Below, in pieces: positions 35,311-46,330 of a stretch of DNA of 64,000 nt; position 1 is the first letter of the stretch; every line of letters starts with the position of its first letter. The notes beneath the pieces are model-generated. The model was not told where the DNA came from. It saw nothing but the letters and a program-made list of their open reading frames with translations, and ran no database searches. Source of the DNA: Glossina fuscipes. Its lineage: Eukaryota > Arthropoda > Insecta > Diptera > Glossinidae. Made by a program: the position numbers and the translations under genes. The stretch lies in contig NW_023998476.1 of assembly GCF_014805625.2 (NCBI RefSeq), positions 577,888 to 641,887 on the forward strand, written 5' to 3'.

Positions 35311-36529
35311 ATTTAGTCTTTGAATTTTTACAAACAGTAAACATAATAGTAATATTCTAAACATTTTAAAGGTCCCAAAAAGTTGATATTCTGAACATTA
35401 AGGTTCTTGCGACGGTAAACTCTCTATAGAAATTCATCGACAAGAAGTCTCTTTGAAGATTTTCTTTTCTAATATATTCAAGTAATGTTGAGGTCCGAAA
35501 GTTACATATTACATATAAATAAAAGGCCTTGTGCATTGAAGCAAAGAAGTGATAACACAATCTCCCTCGGCAGCTCTGCTTGCATCTTGAAAATCTGCGA
35601 AGAAAACATGGAATCGCATCCCAAGAAGTCCAGATAATCCAAAATGCAAGCGCCAGGTCGCTCTTATACAACTGTTACGCATAGAATAGTTGCTCGAAAT
35701 TTTGCTCTTTTAGGATGTCCGCCTCAGTAGCAGAACAGATGAGAATCGAATATCAAGTTAGTGGCCGCAGTTTTAAAGTTCGGTTCAGTGTAAATAAAAA
35801 GTCGCACAAAAAAAAAAAAGAAAAGAAAAATCGACTGCTAGCTACGGTCCCTTTCGAGAGCCTCGTGGTGACTACGGTTATTTCAAACTCGTGGGGGAAG
35901 TTAAACGATCGAATTTTATATCAGCATCCACTGGTTTACAAGGAGAGGTTCATACTTATATTCCCATTCCGACATTCGACACGCAATGGGGATCCGAAAT
36001 TTGCAATTGGGGACCATGCAATTAAGCAGTATAAATGCAGGTATTCACGTAAAATCAATAGAAACCGCCTTACTACGGTATTCTTTAAATCCTAGCCATC
36101 GATTTTTCCCTAAAAAAAAACCAAAACTTCCAATCCTCGTCACATTTTTTAAAGAAAGTTTTTCATAAAAATATTCACTGGATATGGTTTCAGGTTTTGA
36201 AAACATTTTTGCTCGGGTGCTCTAGATGTAAAGTTTTCAATCGCAGCGACACGGTGAAGAAGATCAGGGATAGTTTAAAGGGAGCTGGCACGTATCCATT
36301 TTATAAGTTTTACCCTTATTTAAAAGTAAATTTATTCTAAATACCACGGTATGTGTAGTTTGCTTATAAGAATGCTTAAAAGACAAGGAAAATTCGTAGT
36401 GAAAAGTGGTTTCACAATGACGATCAATTGACGATCTTTCTTCTTAATGATCAATAAGTACGCAATGCATTAAGAAAATGATAGGGAATCATTGGCTAAC
36501 GTTTGAATGCGGAGGTTCTCAAAAAGTAA
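35311..36529. other. Gene-free stretch
   Basis: Holds a 126-codon plus-strand frame (35715-36095) with a lysine-rich patch from an A-tract and no recognisable domain, and an overlapping 101-codon minus frame at 35366-35671. I do not regard either as a gene. Confidence 0.5.
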
Positions 36530-36676
36530 CTAGATGCCCTTTAGTGTAGAAATACAAATTTTTTCTTAATAATACCAGGAAAATGGGCATCAAATAAAAG
36601 AACTTGGAGCAGAATGCGAAGAGCATAGTGGTGAGTATGCGAGATTCGACCCTCCCCGAATATAATTTTCTTGTTT
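36530..36676 (+). mobile_element. INE-1-like 3' fragment: tandem module joined to terminus
   Basis: TTTTTTCTTAATAATACC, GGGCATCAAATAAAAG and GCAGAATGCGAAGAGC match the module of copy A and of 31150-31490. After AGATTCGACCCTCCCCGAAT comes ATAATTTTCTTGTTTT, which corresponds to the hairpin and TTGTT end of copy B. This fragment joins the ~118-bp module to the family terminus. Confidence 0.65.
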
Positions 36677-36784
36677 TGTATCAAGACTCGGTCTAGGGCC
36701 AAACTGAAGGCTTAATAGCGCAGGCGTTGAAAAAATGTCAGGCGCTTCATGAAGCTCATGTAGTCCCAAATTGGACAGCGACGT

Positions 36785-36920
36785 ACAGATGAAAAGTGCA
36801 ACAACTCAGTTCGGCGGGTTCGAATACATACGGTTTGACCTTACTACGCCGTAGATATAGTGCTTAGTCAGCTCGGACACATATCCGCTACGTTGCAGCT
36901 ACACGCTATCACTTTCCCTC
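36785..36920 (+). mobile_element. tRNA-like SINE, body type 2
   Basis: B-box GGGTTCGAAT (36817-36826) followed by ACGCCGTAGATATAGTGCTT and AGTCAGCTCGGACACATATC. The latter matches the CTATAGTGACTGCTCAGCTG block at 44800-44820. Confidence 0.55.
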
Positions 36921-37144
36921 GTGTTAGAGGTAAAGAGAACATCTTCGGGGTGACTGGTTTCATTTAAAAAAAATTTCTGTATTGCTCACCTTCATACAAC
37001 AAGAAATAATTTCACAATATGCACCTGCCACCAGCCACTGGTCCTCTACCACTACCTTCCGTTGTTTCCTTGTTGAACGCAGAAGTGTTAACCGCCAATG
37101 ATAGATAAATAGTATGAAGACTTCTAAAAAACCAATGAACGAAT

Positions 37145-37430
37145 GAATAGTAAATTGGCCCATCATTAAATGCCCTACGCCTATAACGACCACCGTATCC
37201 TATTCATATAACGACTTGTCAAAATGAGGCGTTATATAGGAAGTGGTGGAGAAAATGGTCCAATCCAACCCATCTTTAGTAGCGTTCGTCATGGGGCAAA
37301 AGTCAATGTACCAAATTTCGCCGAAATACCTCGAAAATTGCGGGCTGTAAATAACAAGACAAACAAGCATAAATTGATCGATCGATATAATAAAAACTTG
37401 GCGTATCTCTAGGCCTTCTGGGCGTTGCGC
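37145..37430 (-). mobile_element. INE-1-like element, subfamily 2
   Basis: Matches 42775-43035 in order: AAATG(C/G)CCTAC, CGACTTGTCAAAAT (ACGACTTTTCAAAAT there), AGAAGTGGTTGAGAAA-like, ATGGTCCAATCCAACCCATC, TTTAGTAGCGTTCGTC and ACCAAATTTCGCCGAAAT. Orientation is from the AGACAAACAAGCATAAATTG region near the 3' coordinate side, which corresponds to the GGACAGAC block in other copies. Confidence 0.55.
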
Positions 37431-38168
37431 ATATCCATGCTAACTTAATATGCCATTATAAAACAAGTGGAGCAGGTTATAAATACCGCTGGAATGACTT
37501 ATTGAAGAGAAAAAGAGAATGTAAAAGGAAATAAAAAATTTTTTATGTTGGAATTGTTTTTAGATTTTTTTCCTCCGTAAAACACTCCTACAACGCGGTT
37601 AATAAGTGCGACGTTACATGGAAACCTTGCTATAAGAAACTCGAATTAACGTGCAAACCAGGTTAATTGGGCTTAGAAAAATCGGCGTGTGTAGTACGTT
37701 TTGAATCTGCAGTTGAGAGAAAGGATAAAAATTTTTACATTTGGCTTACCCAACTGCGTGTTGTGGCAACCAGCGTTATCAAGAGGCAATAAAACTTTAA
37801 AATACAAATCTTTTTTATCGTACAGTTTTCCAACGCCGGGGTAACGCAATTATAAAACCAGTTTTTAAGCAAACCGTCTGCACTGTTTTATTAGATCGCA
37901 GGCAATTGGATCTTAATAACATTTCACATTACACAAGGAGTTGAAGGATGATTTATTACCTTTGGTTCTACCATCTTCTTAAAGTGAAGTTGATGGAAAG
38001 TTGTTGAATGGGAACTGCGTTACAGAAGGGCTGTCGCAAGTTTCACTCCGCGTTATAGGAGTTCGGTTTTTTTAAACATATTTTCATTAATGCACGTGGC
38101 TTCTATTATATTGAGTCAAACAAAATAGGCGCCCACAGCTTTACTTTTCTCACCTACTTTGCTTTAAC

Positions 38169-38281
38169 AATTCCTTTTCCAATTCCAATTTTCCAATTCC
38201 AAATCCAATCTTTCAGTTCCCATTCCAATTTAATAATCCCTATTGCAATTTCCCAATTGAAACTCCAATTGAAATTCCCGA
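38169..38281. repeat. Degenerate CCAATT-type minisatellite
   Basis: About sixteen imperfect 6-8-nt units of the type TTCCAATT over 113 bp, with CCAATT cores recurring at irregular 6-14-nt steps. It immediately precedes a SINE. Confidence 0.8.
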
Positions 38282-38310
38282 TTAAACAAACACAATATGT
38301 TTGTTTCACA

Positions 38311-38470
38311 TACGCATGAGTAGACGAGTAAACAAAAGATTGCGACTAACAACCCAATGGTGGCGGATTCGAATCTCGAGTGCAGTGGAGTTTTCAATAT
38401 AGGCGAGCTTACGATCTAAGTTATTCGGCAGCCTTTTTAATCCTCACGTTCTATGTTTATTTACAAAATA
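38311..38470 (+). mobile_element. tRNA-like SINE, body type 1
   Basis: B-box-like GATTCGAATC (38367-38376) followed by GTGGAGTTTTCAATATAGGC, GAGCTTACGATCTAAGTTAT and TCGGCAGCC. The body matches the copy at 22961-23100 with very few differences over about 60 bp, making these the youngest-looking pair of the family. The A-box region is degraded. Confidence 0.7.
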
Positions 38471-41127
38471 TATTGATAATAAGTAGATAAGGAACTAAAA
38501 ATGTTTGCGTCAAATTTCAGCTTTAGCGGATGTGATTATTCACAAAAGTTACCCGCCAAATCGACGGATTTCGGTAAAAATGACTATACCGCATGCAAAC
38601 CATACCAAAGCACAGCAACAAAAAGCCCAGTGTGATCTTCTTGATAAAATCAAGTGTACCAACAAACCAATCTGTTGAGCTCAGCCCCTCCCAACACTGA
38701 AAAGTCGTCTTATTTTCTGCAAAAATCTTTGAATTTATTGAAAGTCTTCCATATTTTGAATAGATTTTAGAAAGTATGCAGCTGATGATGGCTTATGTTT
38801 GCATATTCGAAAATTCCTTTCCCATAATTGAGAAGATTTTGTGTGTGTGTGTGATATTCTTCTTGAATAGATTATAAATAATTAGAAGAACTACTACTAC
38901 TACTATGTGGTTGTTGTAAAAATGCTAAGAAAACTCTGCTAATTGTGTTGAATTTCTTTCGATGAATTTCAAAGAAAATTACAACAATAACGTAACAACA
39001 AACTTCGATTATAAGGACTAAGGTGCATAAACGTTCGGTTTTTATTTAAGGCACACACATGCCAAGATTTATATACAACAAAGAAAATTTTGTATTTACA
39101 GGTTTGATTGAACATGAAAAGCCAAATAAATGTTTGCACATAAATATATTCGCAACACATGTGCACACGTCATAGTGTCTCCACTCAGGCATATACATTC
39201 GACGATAATAAGTCCACCCACTCTAAGCTGTACTAAAGTATTAAATGTAAAATGACCTGTAAAATACATGTAAAGAAAGCACGATGACTGAAGATAAAGG
39301 AAGATAAGAGCATTAATAAAAAAAAAAAAATAAATAAAAGAAAAACGCAGCAAAATGATGTCAAATCAAACAGGAGTTTCATATTAAGCCGAATTTTCTA
39401 ATACTTATTATCTAAGCCACCTAAGTTGACTTTGAAGTGAATTGTCTTAGATGTTCAGTTTGCCTCAGCAGAGTATATTATTAAGTAGTCTAGAAACTTT
39501 AAAGGTGAACAGTAGCAGATAGCTGTGCTTAGTCCAGAGTGTTAATGTTTACGAAGATGAGGTCTTTCTTTCGAAAGTCGAAGTCTGCAACGGCCACAGA
39601 AATTACCTTTTTTTACGTTCGTTCATTTTTTGCTGTATTGCCGGATTGATTGCAACTCGGATGATCTTCATTGTGTATGAGCTCTTTTTTTTAAAGTTTT
39701 TTTAGTGTCAGTTGTAATAATTATGAGCGCGAAGATTTTTGCGTGTCAAGGTATAGTCCTACAGTATCAGGAATAGAAGCTGGACCGCCCTGGTGAGAGC
39801 AGAACCTTCTGCCATTAGGCTTTACGCTTTATCCTCGATTCTTATAAGTTTCAGTTTTGCAACCATGCCTCGTTCAAAGCTTGGGTTTCCCGTGATATGA
39901 ACGAGGGTGCCGTAATAGTAGTTGGGATCGATTACGATCGATTACGAAACTAGGGCATTATCTTATCTGTTTCAAATCACTTTCATCCTTGAGTAACCTC
40001 ATCAGGGATCTTTTTTTTTATACTAAGAAAATATGAACTTTTTTTTTTAATAAAAGCAATTGCAAAAGCCCAAAAAGGGCTTTGCGAATGTATCATAAGC
40101 AATAAAAAGCTTAATATACCTTCAAGTGCTGGTTATAATAAATTAATGTGATGTGATGGACAGTTTACATGTATAAGGATTACAATGAACAACAATTTAA
40201 ATGTTAATAGTAACAATAGAATATGCATACATACGGTCGTACACTTAACTACGTTAGTGTGTGTCACAGTTGAACCCTTATGTATGCGAACATAGATGAC
40301 CAAGATGCCTTGACTACATTTATTTGTTTTAAAGCATTAAAAAAAAAGAAAAATGTTCAAAACTTTGTTTTTACTTTTGTTTTTGATGTTAGCTAAGACA
40401 GTAGACGATAGATAGCTAGCTATGACGGGCTGAGGTGATAACGTTTATAAGGCAAAGATTTACATATATATACTTGTATATATATGAATATATGTATATT
40501 ATATGTAGAGTCATGAAATGAAAATGTTTTAATTAATTTGCAAAGTTTTGCCTTAGAATTTTATATATCTATATATATATATTTATGTATATATATAGGT
40601 GGACGACAACCAAACGGTTATATATATGCAAACATTTAAGAAAACGATAGATGATTATGGACATTTACGTTTGACAACAACTCGAAAAGGGTGTATGCAA
40701 GCAAGCTATGTTTGATTGTGCATGCATATAAGTGCTTAAGAGGAATTTGTCGGAAATGAAAATTTCCTAAAATGTTTAAAAAAGAGGTAACCAGAAATTT
40801 TATTCTATTAATTACAAAAAAATTTTTTGCTCGGATATAATTACGGTATTATTTTTGTTTAATTAAGGCTTATATCGAAAAGTTTAGTGCAACAGAATGC
40901 TGACGTATGAATTAATAATTGATGCTTTCGTAAATTTTGATCAGTGATATCTACTGGTCAAAATGATGAAGTAATGCAAAGTATCAGTACACACAACGGT
41001 TAAATTCGATAATTTTGACCTTCCTCTACATAGAATTACAGTCTCCCATTTAGTGTTATGGATTTATTCAATGTATACATAGGTTAACCATGCAACGCGT
41101 ATTTTCAACGTTCATTAGTTTAGTCTG
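38471..41127. other. Gene-free spacer
   Basis: AT-rich. Includes a duplicated GATCGATTAC decamer near 39927-39948 and TA-rich tracts at 40460-40600. The minus-strand frames at 38969-39353 have no domain. Confidence 0.5.
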
Positions 41128-41600
41128 ATTTGAAGAAATTTGCTGCCGAAGCCCATCAAACACTTTATATCTCAATTGTCGCTTTTGGTCTCAACGTGTT
41201 TAAAAGTGATGAGTTTGACGCCAGTTAGAAAGAACGGCCAGGAGAACCAAACAAGTCCAAAGATGAGGAATTGCGAGACCTACTGGATGAAAACCCAACT
41301 CAAATCCTCGAAAAACTTTCGAATAGCTTAGCAGATCCAACAGAGGAAAAGATCTAAAAGCAGGAAAAATGGCTACCATACGAATTGAGTAAAAATACAA
41401 TTTCGAACCGTTTCGAGCCATCGCGATTTCATTGCTTTCAAGGCAAAACAGCAAGTTTTTGTGGCGTATTGTGACTGGCGATGAAAAGCGAAGAGTGGGC
41501 CCAATACGACCAAGCGCAATAAGTGGAATAAGCGGAATTAGTTCAACAGAACCATCCATATGGACATCGAAGTTGAATAGTCATGGTCGGTTATACCAAT
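41128..41600 (+). pseudogene. mariner transposase (mauritiana-like), N-terminal half, decayed
   Basis: Frames open from about 41129 read KKFAAEAHQTL, FKSDEFDAS, KERPGEPNKSKDEELRDLLD, EKWLPYELSK and, after a frameshift, WRIVTGDEKR (41471-41488 for VTGDEK), then QYDQAQ and PYGHRS-type peptides. Mariner transposases of the mauritiana group have AAEAHRxL, FKxGDFDxxDKERPGxPKKFEDEELxxLLDE, GxWVPYEL and HRIVTGDEKWVHYDNPKRxxSWxxPG. The first catalytic aspartate (TGDEK) is retained. Stops at the KERPG joint and before KQEKW, plus at least one shift, make it dead. The C-terminal half is missing. Confidence 0.85.
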
Positions 41601-41639
41601 TTTTCTCAAAAAATGATCAAACTACATACAAGTACTGCG

Positions 41640-41870
41640 AATATTTACATTGGTTTTTAATTGACTTTTCTGATAAGCCACGTTCTGGCCGATTTTTGAT
41701 TGAAGGCGATCTTGTTAAGCAGGATCTCTTTTTGGGACAACTTTGGAGACCGCAGAAAAGCTTAATTTAGCTCAGCAAATCATTTCGGACTATATTCGGA
41801 AGATAGGTTTGGTGATTTGTATTTTGTGTTATTCCAAAAATGGACATAACTTTCCGATAGACCTTATATA
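41640..41870 (+). pseudogene. Second mariner-type fragment: DNA-binding region and possible terminus
   Basis: Downstream of the first fragment the translation returns to an N-terminal block: LIDFSDKPRSGRFLIEGD, then after a frameshift TLETAEKLNLAQQIISDYIR (41737 onward) and KIGLV. This matches the linker and second helix-turn-helix of other mariner groups (DxxDxPRSGRPxxx, TxRELAEKLNxxxxTVxxHLxKxGxV). It cannot be the continuation of the first fragment because this region is N-terminal to TGDEK. The reverse complement of 41842-41870 (TAAGGTCTATCGGAAAGTTA) looks like a mariner-type terminal repeat, suggesting an internally deleted copy. Confidence 0.7.
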
Positions 41871-42382
41871 ATAGATTCGCAGAGAAATTTCAGTGAAATG
41901 TTCTTTTTCTTGGTCTATTTCCTGCATGGCGTACAATTAAAAGGGACAGCAATAGAAGATATACAGAGTACATCTTAAAGACATCTTCTTCTTTCTTTTT
42001 GTTAAGAAAATATGTGTCAGTGTTTGAACCAATCTCTTGTTTTCAACATCTGGGTGATCGTCTGTTAATTAAGTTTAATCGGGTCATTATCTAGGCCGGC
42101 TTTAATGTAAACGAAAGCAATATTTATTTGTATTTAGCTCGAAACTTTATGAATAAATATTTAAGCTACGATTCAAACTGAAGATAAATTTTTCAATAAG
42201 TTTCCCTTATAAAAAAAGGTTGTATTTTTAAACTAAGCACAAAACACTCAAAATTATTTTTAACATATTTTTAATATTGTATAATAAAAAGCGATCCTTG
42301 GACAAGATAATATTTTAAAATGATTATGAATGTATATATAAATAAACATGTATGTTTCTGTATGTATACAGAAAAGTGTTAA

Positions 42383-42415
42383 TATTAGGTTGTAGAAAAA
42401 GTTGCGGCGAAAGTT
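42383..42415 (+). mobile_element. Possible isolated mariner terminal repeat
   Basis: TTAGGTTGTAGAAAAAGTTG then CGGCGAAAG after a TA dinucleotide resembles insect mariner terminal repeats of the TTGGGTTGCCCAAAAAGTAA type. No facing repeat or transposase was found within 500 bp to the right. Confidence 0.35.
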
Positions 42416-42774
42416 TATTTCGTTTTGCAATATTTGTACTACATCGTTTGTTATTTATCGTTTTAATATTTTTGGCCCTCGTGTCTCCAGTAATCGCAAG
42501 TATTTTTGCAGATCGCGCTCAAAGTCTTGCTGAACGATTTATAAGCATTAGTTGTAAAAAATTAACAAATCCGGTTTGCGTATATGCCAAATGAGGCCAA
42601 ATTTCATTCGCGCATAAGTTATGTATGGGTCGAAGTCTCACGATCGGAAAATTTGTCTGGTTGGCAAATACGTTTTTAATAAAGAATAAATAAGAAAACT
42701 ACACTTGGTTCAAATCTTTTATAAATCTCATCTTTATCTTTAAACAGAACAACAAGTAAATTCGCTACAAGTGG

Positions 42775-43035
42775 ACCACGGCCCACTGTTAAATGGCCTA
42801 CACTTAATCATCACACGACTTTTCAAAATAAAGCGCATATGAGAAGTTGTTGAGAAATGGTCTGATCCAACCCATCTTCAGTAGCATTCGTCCCTGGGCC
42901 AATGTCAGTGCACCAAATTTTATTAAAATGTCTCAAAAATGGCGGTGTTTAGGTTGAACTCAAGAAAATAAAACGGACAAACGGAAAACCAGCTTAAATT
43001 AAATCGGATAGTATAATAAAGAAGTGGATTTATCT
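42775..43035 (-). mobile_element. INE-1-like element, subfamily 2
   Basis: Shares AAATGGCCTACACTTAATCA-type start, ACTTTTCAAAATAAAGCGCA, TATGAGAAGTTGTTGAGAAA, TCCAACCCATCTTCAGTAGC, CAATGTCAGTGCACCAAATT and AAACGGACAAACGG with the other subfamily-2 copies. Best preserved of the group. Confidence 0.6.
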
Positions 43036-43189
43036 CAAGTTCTTCTATGTGCTGTGTACATTCGCACAAACTTAATAAGCTTTTGTACCACAAGTGGTGT
43101 AGTGTGTAAGAAGCATGATTTTCCCTTTTGATTTATTATTTTATTAAGGAATACCACAGCCGACAGACTTAAAAAGCAAAGTGTAATGA

Positions 43190-43325
43190 AGGAAGCGTGG
43201 GTCGATGCTTGAGTGCTTGAGTAAGAATCGTGACTGTCCAATCAGTGGTCGCGAGTTTGAATCTCAGTGCGGTAGACCACATTATGTGAGCTATATATGA
43301 GATATAAAAACTCAGCCAAATTCAC
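43190..43325 (+). mobile_element. tRNA-like SINE
   Basis: AATCAGTGGTCGCGAGTTTG then AATCTCAGTGCGGTAGAC: the B-box region (43253-43265) and the following GTGCGGTAGA block match the heads of the copies at 22961 and 44700. The A-box side and the tail are diverged. Confidence 0.55.
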
Positions 43326-44114
43326 TTTATTTTCTTACCGATTCTAATTTAATTTGATTGCCCTTCAATACGCTTGCGAATTACATTGATAGTTATTGTT
43401 TGTTGTTGAACTTTCTGAATGATGTGCAATGAACTCAAGCAAGTTTTTCGGCAAAACTTTTGCAACTGCACAATACTTACAAAAAAAACAAGGCTTGTGA
43501 TCAGCTGGTTAGCTAACAGCTTATTAACTTATGCTTCTTTTTATATACGAATTAAAAATGTTGTTAATTTTTTTTAATTGTTGTAATTGTGTCTTTATTA
43601 TTTTATAAAAATTATTTTATTCTTGTTAATTTGGATATCACGAAACTATCCGCAAGACTATTCACTTTTTATACATTTTATATATCTTGTCGTATATTAA
43701 GCCATCCTTGTAATTAAACAACATATTTTGAAAAGGTCTTTATGTAAAAAAAATTAGAATTTTCAAAATTTCTTGAAAAAATTGTTGAACAACAATATCT
43801 TGGCATTTTGAATTGATGCGACAAATTTGGCTCAGGTGAGGCTATTTTTTTTTATTCTTTTCCAAGTAGACGCTCCTACGAAAAGTAAATCTTCATATGT
43901 GAAAAATTTTTCCTTTTGAATATTTTATGATAACAATTGGTCCTTAATGTCAAACTGACGCTAGCAAGTTAGTTCTGATGAAAAGTAAACCCCCATACAA
44001 TAACAAAGTAATATTTGAAGCTTTTTACCAGTGAAAAACACGTGAAAATGTTTCAGTAAACTACCATTCTCCGTTAAATATATTAAATCACTTCGCTTAA
44101 TACGGTTGTTTACA

Positions 44115-44340
44115 TAACCACTGCTCAAAACATGCGTTGTATGGGAATTTCTACGCGAATCCATTTGTCCTTGGCCCAAAATACGGGACGGCGTGGCATA
44201 TTTCATCAACATGTCTTAAAATCCCTAGATTGAACAGACGAATACAAAACGGATAGAGGAAAAGGCAGGCAGACAAGTTTGGACCGATTCGGAAAGTGAT
44301 TCTTAATCGCTATATAATTTATAGGGACTCTGAAGCTTTT
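44115..44340 (-). mobile_element. INE-1-like element, subfamily 2, partial
   Basis: GGCATATTTCATCAACATGT, CTTAAAATCCCTAGATTGAA, AAACGGATAG, GGCAGGCAGACAAGTTTGGA and CGATTCGGAAAGTGATTCTT. The blocks follow the order of the other copies and keep the 5' side (reverse complement) best. Confidence 0.5.
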
Positions 44341-44694
44341 CTCTGTGTGTATTGCAAGCTACTCGGCAATGGGTAAGAAATGATGCGTTTCTACGGAAAA
44401 AAAGAATTTTCTAAACTTAATGTACGTTTTCGACAATTTTTCAGATCGATCAAATAGATCTGTAGTTTAGATGGAGTTATTTTTCTATAGGGTGCGAATT
44501 TGGAACGTGCACCTGCTATATAGGTAGAGATATGTGTTTTTATGGCTCCATGTATCTAATTTCAGGTTAAAGGCTTTTTAAAATAATTTATGTAAATGAA
44601 ATGGAAGATGTACCAAGAGAACGTAAGCTTCTAATTCGACTTGGCATTTGCTTATTCCTCTGTTTTTATTAATTTATTTTTTATGTACTTCCGA

Positions 44695-44900
44695 TCCGTT
44701 TGTCCGCCTGAGTAGCCGACTAGGTACTTTAGAAATGCGTCAATCAAATCAGTGTTCGCGGGTTCAAATCTTAGATACGGTAGAGCGTTCTTTGCTCCTA
44801 ACTATAGTGACTGCTCAGCTGGTAAAAGGACAACAATTATCGATTGGGCAGACACCCATTGGGTTACGACTGTATTTCTTTCGCTCTCCTCCTCTTCTTT
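44695..44900 (+). mobile_element. tRNA-like SINE, body type 2, long copy
   Basis: A-box-like GAGTAGCCGACTAGG (44710-44724) and a good B-box GGTTCAAATC (44761-44770), then CTAACTATAGTGACTGCTCA, GCTGGTAAAAGGACAACAAT and TCGATTGGGCAGACACCC. The last blocks recur in reverse at 55560-55640 (TCGATTGGGCGCACACCC), defining the 3' body of type 2. A CT-rich tail follows. Confidence 0.65.
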
Positions 44901-45590
44901 CTGATCGTTACCGTGTTACACGCATAGGGGATATCACTTGAGCGACTGACCATAGTAAAAAAAAAAAAATTTATTGGTAATTTATTCTTCTCTTTAGAAT
45001 GGGTTCTGCACCTTCTTTTACATCGTATCAATTTTCATGCATATTTGCAGTCTCACAATATCGTATACATATATTCTTAATTTTTTGAATCAATTAAAAA
45101 ACTCATAGAAACTAAAAAATATGATAAAAATTTTTATGTATGTTTCAAACCCAATATCGGACATTAAGCTAGAAAAGGTCTATGAGCCGTCCGTTAGAGG
45201 ATTGAGAATTGAGCATGCTGTTTTTGGACGACGATATGAAAAAGTTTCATTTACTCTATGTGGTAGGCAGCGAAGTTCCGTTTTTGTATGTAATTATTTC
45301 TCTTTTTCTCTCATTTCATTTCACTTATGCGATAAGGGACTGATTTTTGTTGAATTTCTATAAAAAGTTTTGAAAATTGTGTTTTTGATAAGAAGACGTG
45401 AGTTTTTTATAATATATATAATAGTATAATAAAATTGCCGTTTTATAAGTGGGATACGTACAGCAGTACATATAGTGTGGTCACTATTATCGAAAGAACT
45501 ACTGAATTTTTTTCGTTAATTTTGCAACGTGAATCTGGCAACTTCACTAAAATAGATGCACAGCGTAAAAGTTTGAGGTGAAATGGCAAC
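44901..45590. other. Gene-free stretch
   Basis: Small open frame 45121-45363 (80 codons) without a recognisable domain; otherwise AT-rich. Confidence 0.5.
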
Positions 45591-46330
45591 ATTTGTTATA
45601 CCGCCGTGGATGGGCGTCTGGAACTCACCAGATCTCAAAAATGGGTGAAGGTGACACTTGGCTTATGTGGTTTTAGTTTCTGTCTAAAAATCTTAAACGC
45701 GTTATCCCTCTCTAGGCAATCTTCAGATGCTAAACCATGACGTATAACTTACAGCATTTGTTAGGTATTTGCCATGGATTGGTCCGCGTCATTAACGTGG
45801 AGGCCCGCATAGGAAAGTTGAATTCCATAGCGCCAATAACATATCGATTCAAATCGGGTTCGATCTTCAAACTGTGAAAAAACCTGCACCGTTTAGAGGG
45901 TCCCAATGGATCCACTACTCGCAAAATGCCAAAATGCAGTCATGTATTCGATATATTCCTTCTCGCCTGTGCATGGCGAGGCCTATCCAACACCTCACGT
46001 GATTTAAATTTTGCAATTTTGGTCAACCACAGCCCATATCAAGCTGTTCGGAAGGTCACCGCCAGGTGTTAGGGCATGGAAACAAAAGGGACAAATGTTC
46101 ATCTCTATTTGGTACAGATTCCTATTGTGGTGAAACATTGGTACGTGCCATACTCGCTTTAACCCACAGTGGCCGCTGAGATAGCGTATTGAATAGAAAT
46201 TCTCATTAATAGAGGATCCTACCAGTCCCGACGTCCAAGAATGAGAAAACAGATACAGGCCGTATTCTCACATGGTGGTCAGTATTCACCACCATATTTT
46301 TCAAGTGGTTACCGATATTATATAGCTTTG
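45591..46330 (-). mobile_element. Less AT-rich block with a probable LINE C-terminal fragment
   Basis: This block is visibly richer in G and C than its neighbours. Its minus strand encodes YLSGHCGLKRVW, HVPMFHHN and NICPFCFHALTP around 46190-46065. Non-LTR retrotransposons of the Jockey/R1 group end with a (L/F)(T/S)GHxxLxxHL ... CPxC block followed by a histidine/cysteine-rich tail, so this is a plausible remnant. The rest of the block, including a 64-codon minus frame at 45730-45924, could not be assigned. Confidence 0.4.

Noticed and set aside
35366..35671. Minus-strand YKSDLALAFWI peptide resembling a mariner YSPDLAPSD block
   Set aside because: Neighbouring residues and upstream blocks do not match, so likely chance.
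35715..36095. 126-codon plus-strand open frame with a lysine-rich patch
   Set aside because: The lysine run comes from an A tract; no domain and no codon-bias signal.
44761..44770. B-box GGTTCAAATC as part of a real tRNA gene
   Set aside because: No acceptor-stem or anticodon-arm pairing around it; better explained as a SINE head.
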